A DNA stretch of 64,000 nucleotides from Treponema sp. (GCA_009777335.1 WRMC01000002.1:161981-225980); one strand, 5' to 3'; counted from the stretch's first letter, positions 17,212 through 26,119 are shown. Numbers and translations: made by a program. The notes: a model not told the origin generated them from the letters alone.

Positions 17212-19427
17212 TAATCGTCTCCTATTTTTATGTAGCTGGAACTTTGATGGGAGCTTAGAAAACGCCGCTCCTGGCCGTTCTCGAAGATCACCTTTACCAC
17301 CGGCCCCTGGTCCCCTTCACGGATCTGGGTAATGGTGCCATAGCCCTGATCATCATGGTAGACCCGGTCCCCCAGGGCCCAGCGGCCGTCGGAGGATTTC
17401 ACCGGCCGTCTTTCTTCCCTTCCCATGGTCTGGGCGAAACTCCTCGGCCTTTCCCCTATGATCCGCAGATCCTTCTGGTCTATCTCCTGTAAGAATATCG
17501 AGGGGGCCATGGGCATGGTTTTTCCCCACATGCGTCTATAGGCACAGGAGCTGATATAGAGCTCGTCCATGGCCCTGGTGGCCCCCACGTAGAAGAGCCG
17601 CCTTTCTTCTTCCAGATCATCTCCGGTCTTGTCCTCCCGGGGGAAGATGCCCTGTTCTATGCCGGTCATGATGACCCGCTTAAACTCCAGGCCCTTGGTG
17701 TTGTGGAGGGTGATGAGGGTCACCGCCTCGGCGGTCTCGGCGGTCTCTTCCCCCAGGGAACGGTCCAGCTCTATGTGTTCCAGGAATTCCAGGAGCCCCT
17801 CTTCGCTGGCCTCGTAAAGGCTCGCCGCATTGGCAAGCTCCTGCAGATTGCTGAGCCGCTGGTTTCCGCTGACCTCATCGTGGCTCAGGTGGTAGGCCGC
17901 GATGCCGCTTTCTTCGGCCAGGGTTACCACGCACTCCGAGAGCCCTATGCTGCCTTTGAGGAAGCCTTCGCCAGCCTTTTGCTTAGCCTCGCCGGCTTCT
18001 CGCATACCCTCGCCTATGATCGTTTTTTTTTCTGCTTTCCCCTCATTGGCGAGGGTAAGCTTTCCTGCCTCTATGGCCCTTAAAAAGGTCTGGATACCGC
18101 TTCGGGCCTTGGCAGAGAGGGCCGGGGCTGTCTTCTTTGAAGCTTCGTAAAGATTAGCCCCCCCCTCTATGATACGATCCAGGGCGGCGGGTCCCAGGCC
18201 CCGGCTGGGTTTATTCACCACCCGCCGAAAGGCTACCTCGTCCCGGGGGTTTACCACAAAGGCCAGGAGGGCCAGGGCGTCCTTGATCTCTTCCCTCTCG
18301 TAAAACTTGAGGGATCCCACCACCCTGTAGGGGATGCCCCGGCGGAGGAACTCGGTTTCGAAACCCAGGGACTGGGCATTGGTACGGTAGACCACCGCCC
18401 AGTCGCCATAGCCGCCGGCCTTCTGGATGAGCTCGCTACAGAACTCGCTCTCCGTATCCTGATCGGGCAGAAAGGCCAGGACCGGCTTTTTCCCTTCCTT
18501 CTTTACGGCCCTTAAGGTCTTACCCAGCCTGCCCCGGTTATGGTCCACCACCGAGGAGGCGACCCCCAGGATGGAGCTGCTGGACCTATAGTTCTGTTCC
18601 AGCTTAATGATCTCTGTTTTAGGGAAGGTCTCGCTAAAGGCCAGGATGTTTTTTACCTGGGCTCCCCTAAAGCTATAGATGGATTGATCATCGTCCCCTA
18701 CCACGCAGAGGTAGGTCTGGGGCCCATAGAGTTCCTTTAAGAGATGGGACTGGGCTATGTTTGCATCCTGGTATTCATCGACCATGACCACCCTAAAACG
18801 CTCATGGAAGCGTTCTGCCAGGTCCCTATGGTTCCGTAAGAGCTCCACCGGCTTTTTAATTAAGTCTCCAAAGTCCAGGTTGCCTATCCCCTGGAGCTTC
18901 TCCTGGTATTTTTCATAGGCCCGGCGGAAGGTCTTTCGATGGTCGATGAGCTCCAGTTCGGGGTCCCCGGGGGAAAGAAAGTAATCCTTGGCCCGGGCGA
19001 TATTGTGGGCCAGGATGCGCAGCTCCGGCCGGGGAATTCCCTCCATTACCGTGGCCAAAAGGGCCAGGCTGTCATCATCGTCGTAGATGACAAAGCCCGG
19101 GTCCAGCCCGGCGAGTTTCCCGTGGCGCCGTAAAAACCAGGCCCCAAAGGAGTGGAAGGTCCTGAGCATGGCTTGAGCCGACCGGGGCTCTATGACCTGG
19201 GCCCTGGCGGCCATTTCCCGGGCCGCCTTGTTGGTAAAGGTCACCGCCATTATGGACTGGGGGTCCAGGCCCTTCTCTTTAATGAGCCAGGCTATCTTGG
19301 TGGTGATTACCCGGGTCTTCCCGGACCCTGCTCCAGCCAGGATGAGGAGGGGGGAGCCCGTATGGAGCACCGCCCTGCGCTGTTCCTCGTTTAGGGTATC
19401 CAGGTATGCAGGAAGGGGAGTAGCCAT
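17211..19427 (-). CDS. UvrD/PcrA-type ATP-dependent DNA helicase
   Basis: Superfamily 1 3'-5' helicase of 738 residues, the usual PcrA length. Motif I GAGSGKTRV is at about residues 31-39, motif Ia TFTNKAAREM near 64-73, motif II VDEYQDAN, motif III GDDDQSIYSFRGA, the QNYRSS motif IV, VTLITLHNTKGLEF motif V, and EERRLFYVGATRA motif VI near 618-630. It should act in nucleotide excision and mismatch repair. The C-terminus has the PcrA/UvrD Tudor-like segment (LGDRVYHDDQGYGTITQI). Start ATG at 19427. The next gene overlaps its stop by 1 nt. Confidence 0.93.
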   Translation of the reverse strand: MATPLPAYLDTLNEEQRRAVLHTGSPLLILAGAGSGKTRVITTKIAWLIKEKGLDPQSIMAVTFTNKAAREMAARAQVIEPRSAQAMLRTFHSFGAWFLRRHGKLAGLDPGFVIYDDDDSLALLATVMEGIPRPELRILAHNIARAKDYFLSPGDPELELIDHRKTFRRAYEKYQEKLQGIGNLDFGDLIKKPVELLRNHRDLAERFHERFRVVMVDEYQDANIAQSHLLKELYGPQTYLCVVGDDDQSIYSFRGAQVKNILAFSETFPKTEIIKLEQNYRSSSSILGVASSVVDHNRGRLGKTLRAVKKEGKKPVLAFLPDQDTESEFCSELIQKAGGYGDWAVVYRTNAQSLGFETEFLRRGIPYRVVGSLKFYEREEIKDALALLAFVVNPRDEVAFRRVVNKPSRGLGPAALDRIIEGGANLYEASKKTAPALSAKARSGIQTFLRAIEAGKLTLANEGKAEKKTIIGEGMREAGEAKQKAGEGFLKGSIGLSECVVTLAEESGIAAYHLSHDEVSGNQRLSNLQELANAASLYEASEEGLLEFLEHIELDRSLGEETAETAEAVTLITLHNTKGLEFKRVIMTGIEQGIFPREDKTGDDLEEERRLFYVGATRAMDELYISSCAYRRMWGKTMPMAPSIFLQEIDQKDLRIIGERPRSFAQTMGREERRPVKSSDGRWALGDRVYHDDQGYGTITQIREGDQGPVVKVIFENGQERRFLSSHQSSSYIKIGDD

Positions 19428-19497
19428 GGTTAAGGATAGTACCAGAAGAGGGGAAAAGCTAAAAGCCAGGACCCTGGGGGAGGGGGCTCCCGAAAGG

Positions 19498-19526
19498 TGG
19501 ACTTTTTTGGCAACCTATGCTACACT
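19498..19526 (+). promoter_or_regulatory. Weak promoter candidate for the NYN gene
   Basis: TGGACT (19498-19503), 17-nt spacer, TACACT (19521-19526). The match is moderate. It lies 60 nt before the NYN ORF in the only gap between the divergent helicase and NYN genes. Confidence 0.3.
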
Positions 19527-19586
19527 ATGTTTGTTATAAAAATAGAATCGAAAGATCCTTTAGATATATAAAAATGTGGAGAGGAA

Positions 19587-20660
19587 ATGGCGACACGAAA
19601 AAAATCAGTGATTCGGATTGGCATTTATTACGACGGCAATTATTTTTACAAAACCAGCAACTTCTACAAATTTGATCATCCCCGGCAGTCCCGGATAAGC
19701 ATCCCGGGGCTCCACAACTATATCTGCAACGAAGTAGCCTCCCGGCTGGGGACCGATATAAATGCCTGCAAGGTGGTGGAGGCCCATTACTTCCGGGGCC
19801 GGATGGTAAAGACCGGGAACGAAAGGGCCATCATAGGGGAACGCTACTTTGAGGACGCCCTCACCCGGGAGGGGGTGGATCTTCATTACCTGCCCCTGGT
19901 CCGGGGCTCCAATAATGAGTTAAAGGAAAAGGGGATCGACGTTTCCCTGGCCCTGGATGCCTATAAAAAGGCCGCCGCTAAGGCCATAGACATCCTGGTC
20001 CTTATCGCCGGGGATGGGGACTACCTGCCCCTGGTCCGGGAACTCCAGACCATGGGGAACCCCATCGATGTGATGCTCCTCTCCTGGGATTTTGAATGTG
20101 CCAACGGGGACCTTACCATTACCTCCCAGGACCTTCTGGAAGAGGTAAAGTACCCGATACAGATGGCCATCGTTATTGACGACCGGCTCAACTTGAAAAA
20201 CCCGGTTATTTCGGGGCTCTTTGAACCCCGGCAGGTCGAGGCTCCCGCGCCCCCTCCTGTGCAGACCTATATCAGCAGCCCGGCGGCTTCGGCCCTGGTG
20301 GACCCGCCCCTCTTGTCAAATTATGCGGATCCTGTCAGCAATACCTTCCAGGCTTCTCCCTACCAGGCCTCGCCATTTCCGGCTCAAAACGGCAAGCGCC
20401 GGGCCCTGAGCGAGGATGAGATGGCCCAGGAGCGGATCTCGACCATCCTCTCCCTGGACAATACGGGGGGCTGGATCCGGGATATAGAGTACAACAACTT
20501 TTATTTTTTCAACGCCGATGTGATAAACAAGAAACCCGATGAGCTAAGCATAGGCATGGCCCTCCAGTTCCGCCTGAAGTTCGATAAGATCAAGACCGAG
20601 CAGAAGGATAACGGCGAACCCAGTTACCGGGCCATAGGGCCCATCCTGGCGGTGGACTAG
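19587..20660 (+). CDS. NYN-domain (PIN-like RNase fold) protein with C-terminal OB/cold-shock-like domain
   Basis: A 357-residue protein. Residues 8-200 form a NYN/LabA-type domain: the acidic residues are in GIYYDGNYFY (Asp14), ALDAYKKAA, and LIAGDGDYLPLV, with the usual following strand. NYN domains are metal-dependent RNases or RNA-binding proteins. A Pro/Ser-rich linker follows at about 210-275. The last 75 residues (GGWIRDIEYNNFYFFNADVI, GMALQFRLKF) look like a degenerate cold-shock/OB fold, which would bind RNA. Start ATG at 19587 has GGAGAGGA. The next two membrane-protein genes follow closely (1 nt gap), suggesting an operon. Confidence 0.8.
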   Translation: MATRKKSVIRIGIYYDGNYFYKTSNFYKFDHPRQSRISIPGLHNYICNEVASRLGTDINACKVVEAHYFRGRMVKTGNERAIIGERYFEDALTREGVDLHYLPLVRGSNNELKEKGIDVSLALDAYKKAAAKAIDILVLIAGDGDYLPLVRELQTMGNPIDVMLLSWDFECANGDLTITSQDLLEEVKYPIQMAIVIDDRLNLKNPVISGLFEPRQVEAPAPPPVQTYISSPAASALVDPPLLSNYADPVSNTFQASPYQASPFPAQNGKRRALSEDEMAQERISTILSLDNTGGWIRDIEYNNFYFFNADVINKKPDELSIGMALQFRLKFDKIKTEQKDNGEPSYRAIGPILAVD

Positions 20661-20661
20661 G

Positions 20662-21171
20662 GTGCCTGTGAAGAAGCTCCTGGCCCTTTGCCTTTTTCTT
20701 GCCGCCGCCCCCTGGGTCTTTCCTAACCAGGATCCTGATCTAAGGGTAGGCATGAGATCCTATCCCCGGAGTATAGAGTCAAAAAGCCAGACACAATTTG
20801 AAGTCACCATTACGAACCGGGAAGAAGAATGGGATCTAGAAAACTTGAACTTTCGGATCATCGGGGAGACCGGCTTTACCATGGTGCCCGACCGGACCCG
20901 CATTCCCCATCTGGGGGCCGGAGAAACTGCGCTTATCATATTAACCGTAAGCAGTGACAGGAACCATTATTTTAGGGATAGTGTCTGGGTTACCTTTGAA
21001 GTGGCGGGGGAGAATTACAGGGTGGACAACCGGTTTCTCTTTACCATAGAGCCCCTGGAGAACTTCTGGCTCCTGGTGGTCTTGGGTCTTTCGGCGGTCT
21101 GCATAGCTGTTTTTACCGTTCTTTTTATTCGATTAAACAGGGAGGATAGCGATGCTGGACAGGCTGCATGA
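20662..21171 (+). CDS. Exported single-helix membrane protein with Ig-like (NEW3/CARDB-type) domain
   Basis: A 169-residue protein. A signal peptide covers about residues 3-20 (KKLLALCLFLAAAPWVFP). The middle (residues 30-130) looks like an Ig-like beta sandwich of the NEW3/CARDB kind (QTQFEVTITNREEEWDLENL, LGAGETALIILTVSSD). A C-terminal membrane helix (about 135-158) and a charged tail anchor it, so the domain should face the periplasm. Start is GTG at 20662 or 20668. It begins 1 nt after the NYN gene and overlaps the next gene by 20 nt. No enzyme motif is present and the function is unknown. Confidence 0.65.
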   Translation: MPVKKLLALCLFLAAAPWVFPNQDPDLRVGMRSYPRSIESKSQTQFEVTITNREEEWDLENLNFRIIGETGFTMVPDRTRIPHLGAGETALIILTVSSDRNHYFRDSVWVTFEVAGENYRVDNRFLFTIEPLENFWLLVVLGLSAVCIAVFTVLFIRLNREDSDAGQAA

Positions 21172-21559
21172 ACATATCCTGGATGAACTTCGCATTAATG
21201 CCCGCTCGGACACCAAGTTTATTTTGTCCGCCATTATCATCAATTTTACCTCCCTGGCTGTAAATGCGGCCCTCTCGAATGCCCCCGGACTCAGCCAGAT
21301 ACTCATCATGTTTTGCTTTGTCACCCTGACCATCGCCATCTGTGTTATCTCCCTGGTGGGCCTTGTCCGGGGCAGACAGGCGAGTAAAAAGCTCATTTCG
21401 GGGCTGGTAGAAATGTACAGGGATAATGGGGTTCAGAAGTATTATGATGTATCTTTACTGGATCATTATAAGCTTCGGTACAATATGTTTATCCTGGCCA
21501 TCCTCTTTACGGGATTCATCGCCATCATCGTGCCCTTTATCAACGCCTCTCTGGGCTAG
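21152..21559 (+). CDS. Unknown membrane protein with three predicted helices
   Basis: A 135-residue protein with hydrophobic segments at about residues 25-45, 47-70 and 112-132, and a charged stretch at the N-terminus (LDRLHEHILDELRINARSD). It starts at ATG 21152 with the Shine-Dalgarno GGGAGG inside the preceding gene, which it overlaps by 20 nt. It is the last of the three-gene group beginning with the NYN protein. Its stop overlaps the convergent peptidase gene by 4 nt. No family recognised. Confidence 0.6.
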   Translation: MLDRLHEHILDELRINARSDTKFILSAIIINFTSLAVNAALSNAPGLSQILIMFCFVTLTIAICVISLVGLVRGRQASKKLISGLVEMYRDNGVQKYYDVSLLDHYKLRYNMFILAILFTGFIAIIVPFINASLG

Positions 21560-22569
21560 CGGCCCGCCAGGGGATGTCCGCTGAGGATGAAGACCTCGGG
21601 GCGGTATTCAAAGTGCATGGTATCAAAGTTAGTCCATTTTCCTCCCCAGGTAAAACCGTGGGACTCAAAGGCCCGGATTACTTCGATGGGGGGATGCCAG
21701 CGGCCCGTGTAGGGGATGTTCCACCAGAGGGGAGTATGCCAGGAGGTCCAGAGCCAGTAGGTGGCCTGGCCCCGCAGATCCCTGGGGAGGATGTCGACGG
21801 CTATGCCATAGGAATGGAAGCTGCGGTTCCCCGAGCTTGCCACATTGCGCCAGTTCCAGCCGCTGATGGTTCCCAGAGAATTTATCCACTGCTGCACCGC
21901 CGGGGTGGTCCTGGCCGCTTCCAGAATGACCGCCTCTACCTGTCTGAGTACCGGGGCCAGGTCCCTGTGCATGGTAAGGCTGAAGCCCAGGAACTGGAAG
22001 CTGCTCATCTGTCTGCTGGCCTCTTCCCGGGTGCTGGCGTTCCAGAGGGCCTCGTAAAAATAGTTGGGCCGCCTCACCTGAACCCTGGGGGCCTGATTTT
22101 GGGGCTGGGTCTGGGGGGGCCTATTGCGGCTCTCTTCGTAGCTGCGGGTCCTCTGGGCCCTCTGGTCGGCCCCGCTTTCCCAGGAGGGGAGCTCCAGGGG
22201 ATAGTTGCTGTTAAAACCCAGGGCCCGGTATTCGGCGACCCGGCCCCTTAAAGCCTCGGGGAGGAACCTTCCTTCGGCGTAAAAAATCCAGCGGCCCCTG
22301 ATCTGAAAGGCCCAGTCCCCGTCCCTAAACTCCGGCGCTCCTATGATCCCCGGATAGGCCTCGGCCAGGACAGCCATGATCCTTTCCCCAGGGTGGGGGG
22401 CCGGGGGTTCTTCCGCATAGACCGCCAGAACTTGAGTCTCGGGGGTCTCGGCATAGACCGGCCGGGTGGTCTGATTGATGAACCAGATCGCCGAGGCCGC
22501 CAGGATGCAGGGGATTATGAAAAATAGATACTCCTTTCTGCCTAAGAGAAAGGATAAGAATGACTTCAC
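21556..22569 (-). CDS. M15-type (VanY/DacA-like) peptidase domain protein, copy 2
   Basis: A 337-residue paralogue of the protein at 8767-9750. It has an N-terminal membrane helix (about residues 13-31), a Pro-rich stretch, the shared FYAEGRFLPEALR and NSNYPLELPSW segments, and a C-terminal M15 zinc domain with SFHSYGIAVDIL and [10 protein letters not shown]. It should act on peptidoglycan peptides in the periplasm. The start is GTG at 22567-22569. A perfect extended -10 (TGTTATAAT) ends 7 nt before it and no Shine-Dalgarno is visible, so the mRNA may be leaderless. Confidence 0.82.
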   Translation of the reverse strand: MKSFLSFLLGRKEYLFFIIPCILAASAIWFINQTTRPVYAETPETQVLAVYAEEPPAPHPGERIMAVLAEAYPGIIGAPEFRDGDWAFQIRGRWIFYAEGRFLPEALRGRVAEYRALGFNSNYPLELPSWESGADQRAQRTRSYEESRNRPPQTQPQNQAPRVQVRRPNYFYEALWNASTREEASRQMSSFQFLGFSLTMHRDLAPVLRQVEAVILEAARTTPAVQQWINSLGTISGWNWRNVASSGNRSFHSYGIAVDILPRDLRGQATYWLWTSWHTPLWWNIPYTGRWHPPIEVIRAFESHGFTWGGKWTNFDTMHFEYRPEVFILSGHPLAGR

Positions 22570-22576
22570 AGATGAG

Positions 22577-22585
22577 ATTATAACA
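22577..22585 (-). promoter_or_regulatory. Extended -10 promoter of M15 peptidase copy 2
   Basis: Minus strand TGTTATAAT (22577-22585), an exact TGnTATAAT extended -10. The region 17 nt upstream is AT-rich but has no good -35. The GTG start is 7 nt downstream, pointing to a leaderless transcript. Confidence 0.55.
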
Positions 22586-22642
22586 TAATTTTTCCAGAAT
22601 ATATATAACAGAATCTAATCGAAGACAGACCATATCCCCCAT

Positions 22643-22742
22643 CGCTGGTCAGCAAACAATCCCCTGCGGCTCCTAGCGGCCTGCATCCCATACTCCCTGT
22701 CTAGTATGTATAGAACAATTCAGCAGCCGAAGTCGCCGCCGG
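22643..22742. repeat. Dispersed intergenic repeat, copy A
   Basis: Matches by eye a second stretch at 63863-63993. Shared blocks are CGCTGG near the 5' end, a GCGGCTC-AGCG block about 25 nt on, and a 17-nt end block GCCGAAGTCGCCGCCGG that differs from the other copy by two bases. The order of the blocks is kept; the spacing differs by about 30 nt. Confidence 0.4.
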
Positions 22743-23194
22743 AGATTTTTGCTGCACCAGCACAGTACAATACGGGTGGTTCGATAGAAGATGATCATCG
22801 TAGACCACCTGTAAGGTATAGCCGATGAAGTATCCATATTACCCATAAAATGGGGGAGAGATGATTAAAACGATAATAACCCGCCAGGTTAAGCATACAT
22901 GGGAGGGGTGGGGGTCGCTTGGGGCTAGGAATATCTGGGAATTCTCCGCTGGAGGAGACCGCGGGTAAAGCAGAATAGGATAATGAGGTTATCTCCGGCA
23001 TCCAGTATGTGCGAGAAAAGCTGAACGCAATGTTGGTAGCCTAGAAACTGGGTGCCGGGGGCTCCGTAGGCGGGTTCATCTCAATTCCTAGACCTGAGCG
23101 GCCCCCACCCCTCCTGTCGATGGTATAAAATGCGGTTTTTTTTTCTTACCTGTCCAGCAATGAAGGAATATTGAGGTCTTAGATATCTTATTTA

Positions 23195-24031
23195 TTATCT
23201 ATCTAGCGCCTGCGCCCAGGCTTGCATGGTTATCCCAAAGGCGACCGACACATTTAGGGAGCCCTTACTGCCGTACATGGGGATGCTGACCCTGCCCAGG
23301 GAGGCATCGGCGGCGGCCAGGGCCTGGGGGCTAACGCCCAGTTCCTCGGTGCCGGCGATGAGGATGGCCCGGGGCGGAAAGGGGAAGCTGTCCAGGGGGC
23401 TGCCGCCGGTCTCGAGGGTGAAAAAGGGGCCCTCAAAGCCGGGGGGCCCTGCCGCGGCTCCGGGGGCAAAGGGGTCCCGGTCCAGCCTTTCCCAGGGGAG
23501 GATCTCAACACAGCCCATAGCACTCCGCAGGGCCCGCCTATGCAGAGGGTCGGCGCTCAGGGGGGAGAGCCATATTTTTTCGGCCCCGAAGGATTCGGCG
23601 GCCCTGAACATGGCTCCCACGTTAAAGGGGGAGCGGATATCCTCCAGGTAGACCTCCATGCCAGAAAAGACCCGGCGCTTTTGGGGGTCCAGTTTTTCGG
23701 CCCTATCATAGAAATCCCAGTCTGCCTGGACCTTGCCGGTGCGGGCCAAGAGGAGGTTATAGATGAGGCCCAGGCTTCGGAGTAGATCCTCCCGGGCGGG
23801 GGCTCCTTCGGCGGCAAGGCTGCCTTGAGCTTCCCTCAGGATCTTGAGCACTGCCCCAGGAAGGCCCTCTTCCCTGGCCAGGAGCTCACAGAGCTGTCCC
23901 AGGTAGAGGGCTTCGTTTGGGGGGATAGCTCCCGCCCTGGCCAGGCGCAGCTCGGCGTTTTTTATAAGACTGGCGGCTTTACGGTATTTAAGGGTCCCCG
24001 GGAGGGAAGAGAGTTTGGCAAGGCTAATCAT
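23195..24031 (-). CDS. SpoU/TrmH family RNA methyltransferase
   Basis: A 278-residue SAM-dependent 2'-O-ribose methyltransferase with a trefoil-knot fold. The conserved motifs are present: motif 1 YLEDIRSPFNVGAMFRAAES near residues 128-147, motif 2 FPPRAILIAGTEELGVS, and motif 3 VSIPMYGSKGSLNVSVAFGI near 249-268. An N-terminal helical domain of about 120 residues precedes it and is not typical of TrmB/RlmB. The RNA target is unknown. Start ATG at 24031 lies inside the 3' end of the upstream acetyltransferase gene (8-nt overlap), in an operon with glyA. Confidence 0.85.
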   Translation of the reverse strand: MISLAKLSSLPGTLKYRKAASLIKNAELRLARAGAIPPNEALYLGQLCELLAREEGLPGAVLKILREAQGSLAAEGAPAREDLLRSLGLIYNLLLARTGKVQADWDFYDRAEKLDPQKRRVFSGMEVYLEDIRSPFNVGAMFRAAESFGAEKIWLSPLSADPLHRRALRSAMGCVEILPWERLDRDPFAPGAAAGPPGFEGPFFTLETGGSPLDSFPFPPRAILIAGTEELGVSPQALAAADASLGRVSIPMYGSKGSLNVSVAFGITMQAWAQALDR

Positions 24032-24590
24032 GGCCCTTGGTTCGGATGTCCTTCCATAAAAAGATATCGGGCTTGTTCGGTCCGTTGGCGTTGGGTATGA
24101 CCCCTACGATGGAGTAGCCGCATTTCTGATAGAACTCGTAGGGGTGGTTCCGGTAGTTCTTAATGTTCTTTATTTCTTCAAGTATATTTTCGCCGGTGAG
24201 GTCCTTTTCTGAAAGGCTGGTCTTAAAGGTCTCATCGTCGGAACCGGCAAAGATGCCTATGATCCCCTTGCTGCGGGCTCTGCTTTCGAGCTCATCCAGG
24301 AGGACCTTGCCGTAGCCCCGGCCCTGGAAGTCCGTTCCGACCACCATGGGGTGGAGCTCCCAGGTTTCGTCGTACATGGGACGCAGGCCCGCCCAGGCTA
24401 TGAGGGCGGGGCCTATCATGATACCCAGGGTAAGGTTTCCTTCCTCCAGGCATTCTTCAATGGTTTCCCTGGCCTTTTTCTCATCCACATCGGGCCACAT
24501 GCCGGCCCGGGGAAAGCTCTCCAGGCAGAGCTGCAGGGCCTGCTCTTTTATTTCGGGGCCCTCATCTATCCTACAGAACCTAAAGGCCAC
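24024..24590 (-). CDS. GNAT family N-acetyltransferase
   Basis: A 188-residue protein with a GNAT core. The acetyl-CoA loop motif is [20 protein letters not shown] (about residues 80-99) and the last part (YRNHPYEFYQKCGYSIVGVI) is the usual GNAT C-terminal helix and strand. The acceptor substrate is not known. The start is GTG at 24588-24590, 2 nt after the glyA stop, so it is coupled to glyA. The C-terminus overlaps the methyltransferase gene by 8 nt. Confidence 0.82.
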   Translation of the reverse strand: MAFRFCRIDEGPEIKEQALQLCLESFPRAGMWPDVDEKKARETIEECLEEGNLTLGIMIGPALIAWAGLRPMYDETWELHPMVVGTDFQGRGYGKVLLDELESRARSKGIIGIFAGSDDETFKTSLSEKDLTGENILEEIKNIKNYRNHPYEFYQKCGYSIVGVIPNANGPNKPDIFLWKDIRTKGHD

Positions 24591-24592
24591 GG

Positions 24593-26119
24593 TTATGCCG
24601 AGGGCCCCTTAGGCAGAAAAGCTTTTTTCAATACATCCAATTGAAGCTGGGGGTAGACGGGGAAACGGCCCAGAAGCTTGGCCGCCCTATCCAGGGCCTC
24701 GGCCTTGGCTTCTTTTGCTATATCGTAGCGGGCCCGGCTTAGCTTAGAGGGGTCTTTTGCCTCCGGCCGGGCTTTGGTGTTCTTGAGGACCAGGGCGATA
24801 ATGCTGGCCAGTTCCTTCATTTCCGGGGCCCCCATGCCCAGGGTGGTAACTGCGGCGGTTCCTATCCTCAGCCCCGAGGTATACCAGGGGCCATTGGGGT
24901 CGTAGGGGAGGCTGTTCCTATTAAGGGTAATGCTGCAATCAAAGAGGGCGCTTTCTGCCTGACGGCCCGTAAGGCCCAGGCCCCGGACATTGACCAAAAA
25001 GAGGTGGTTGTCGGTGCCCCCGGTGAGGACCTCTAGGCCCTCGTCTATACAGGCCGCGGCCAGGGCCTGGCAGTTTTCTACCACCCCTCTGGCATAGTCC
25101 TGGAAGCCCTTCTGGGAGGCCTCCTTAAAGGCCACCCCCTTGGCGGCAATGATGTGGGGCAGGGGGCCCCCCATGACCAGGGGACAGCCCTTGTCCAAAG
25201 CTTCCGCAAATTCGGCGGTCGAAAGGACCAGCCCCGAGCGGGGGCCCCTGAGGGTCTTATGGGTGGTGGTGGTAACCACGTGGGCGTGGGCCACCGGGTC
25301 GGCATCGCCGGTGAAGACCTTCCCCGCCACCAGGCCCGCAAAGTGGGCCATGTCCACCATAAAGACCGCCCCGGCCTTGTCAGCTATGGCCCGCATCCGT
25401 TTAAAATCGATCTTTCGGGGATAGGCCGAGTATCCAGCTAGAAGGATCAGGGGCTTAAACTCCAGGGCCTGCTTTTCAATCTGGTCGTAATCCAGGAGCC
25501 CCGTCTCTTTTGAAACCGAGTAGGTAGAGACATCAAACATCCGGGAGGAAATATTATAACGGTAGCCATGGGTAAGGTGGCCCCCGGAGTAGTAGTCCAG
25601 GCCCAAGAGGCGCTGGTTTCCGAGCTGGGCTTTGAGTTCCTTCCATTGATCATCCCCCAGGTTGTAGAGGTTTGTTTCCCCCAGCTTTTCGAGGATGGGG
25701 TTTTCTACCCTGGTAGAGAGGATGGCCCAAAAGGCCATGAGGTTGGCGTCGGCACCGCAGTGGGCCTGGACATTGGCATGCTGGGCTCCGAAGAGCTTTT
25801 TGGCCTCCCCGGCGGCCAGGCTTTCCAGGTCGTCCACATTTTCGGTCCCCGCATAAAAGCGATGCCCCGGCACCCCCTCGGCGTACTTGTCGGTCAAAAG
25901 GTTCCCCATGGCCAGCTGCACCGCCAGGGAGCAGTAGTTTTCGCTGGCGATGAGCTTTACCCGCCGGCGCTGGCTTTCCAGCTCCCGGACTATGGATGCG
26001 GCCACCTCCGGGGCGGCCTTGGCGGTTTCATATAAATTGCATAAATAGGCTAAAAAGCCGGTGTCTATGTTTTGGGGCCCCACCGAGGCCAGGTAGGACG
26101 AGACGGGGTTTGTATCCAT
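24593..26119 (-). CDS. glyA: Serine hydroxymethyltransferase
   Basis: PLP enzyme that converts serine and tetrahydrofolate to glycine and methylene-THF. At 508 residues it is longer than the usual 415-430. It has about 45 extra N-terminal residues and an insertion before the GGHLTHG motif, between FWAILSTRVENP and LDYYSGGHLTHG. Active-site features are intact: SENYCSLAVQLAMGN, KYAEGVPGHRFYAGTENVDD, the PLP lysine in VTTTTHKTLRGPRSG, and NLLTDK. Start ATG at 26119 has GGAGG. It begins an operon with the acetyltransferase and RNA methyltransferase and is divergent from rsmG. Confidence 0.93.
   Translation of the reverse strand: MDTNPVSSYLASVGPQNIDTGFLAYLCNLYETAKAAPEVAASIVRELESQRRRVKLIASENYCSLAVQLAMGNLLTDKYAEGVPGHRFYAGTENVDDLESLAAGEAKKLFGAQHANVQAHCGADANLMAFWAILSTRVENPILEKLGETNLYNLGDDQWKELKAQLGNQRLLGLDYYSGGHLTHGYRYNISSRMFDVSTYSVSKETGLLDYDQIEKQALEFKPLILLAGYSAYPRKIDFKRMRAIADKAGAVFMVDMAHFAGLVAGKVFTGDADPVAHAHVVTTTTHKTLRGPRSGLVLSTAEFAEALDKGCPLVMGGPLPHIIAAKGVAFKEASQKGFQDYARGVVENCQALAAACIDEGLEVLTGGTDNHLFLVNVRGLGLTGRQAESALFDCSITLNRNSLPYDPNGPWYTSGLRIGTAAVTTLGMGAPEMKELASIIALVLKNTKARPEAKDPSKLSRARYDIAKEAKAEALDRAAKLLGRFPVYPQLQLDVLKKAFLPKGPSA

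Larger units (their letters stand above)
22570..23194 (-). other. 625-nt non-coding stretch
   Basis: No credible gene is visible. The longest open frame (68 codons, minus, 22795-23001) has no family pattern, no Shine-Dalgarno and no neighbour link. The stretch holds a copy of a dispersed repeat (22643-22742), a GC-rich pairing of GGGGGC (23057-23062) with GCCCCC (23101-23106), and a run of nine T at 23136-23144. A small RNA or decayed element is possible but unproven. Confidence 0.5.

Noticed and set aside
22795..23001. 68-codon minus-strand ORF in the 22.6-23.2 kb gap
   Set aside because: No ribosome site, no family pattern, and sequence composition like the non-coding surroundings. Treated as chance.
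23051..23110. GGGGGC/GCCCCC stem that at first looked like the ends of a 4.5S/SRP RNA
   Set aside because: The conserved SRP loop (GGTCAGG...GGAAGCAGCC) is absent and the stem is interrupted. Not enough for an RNA call.
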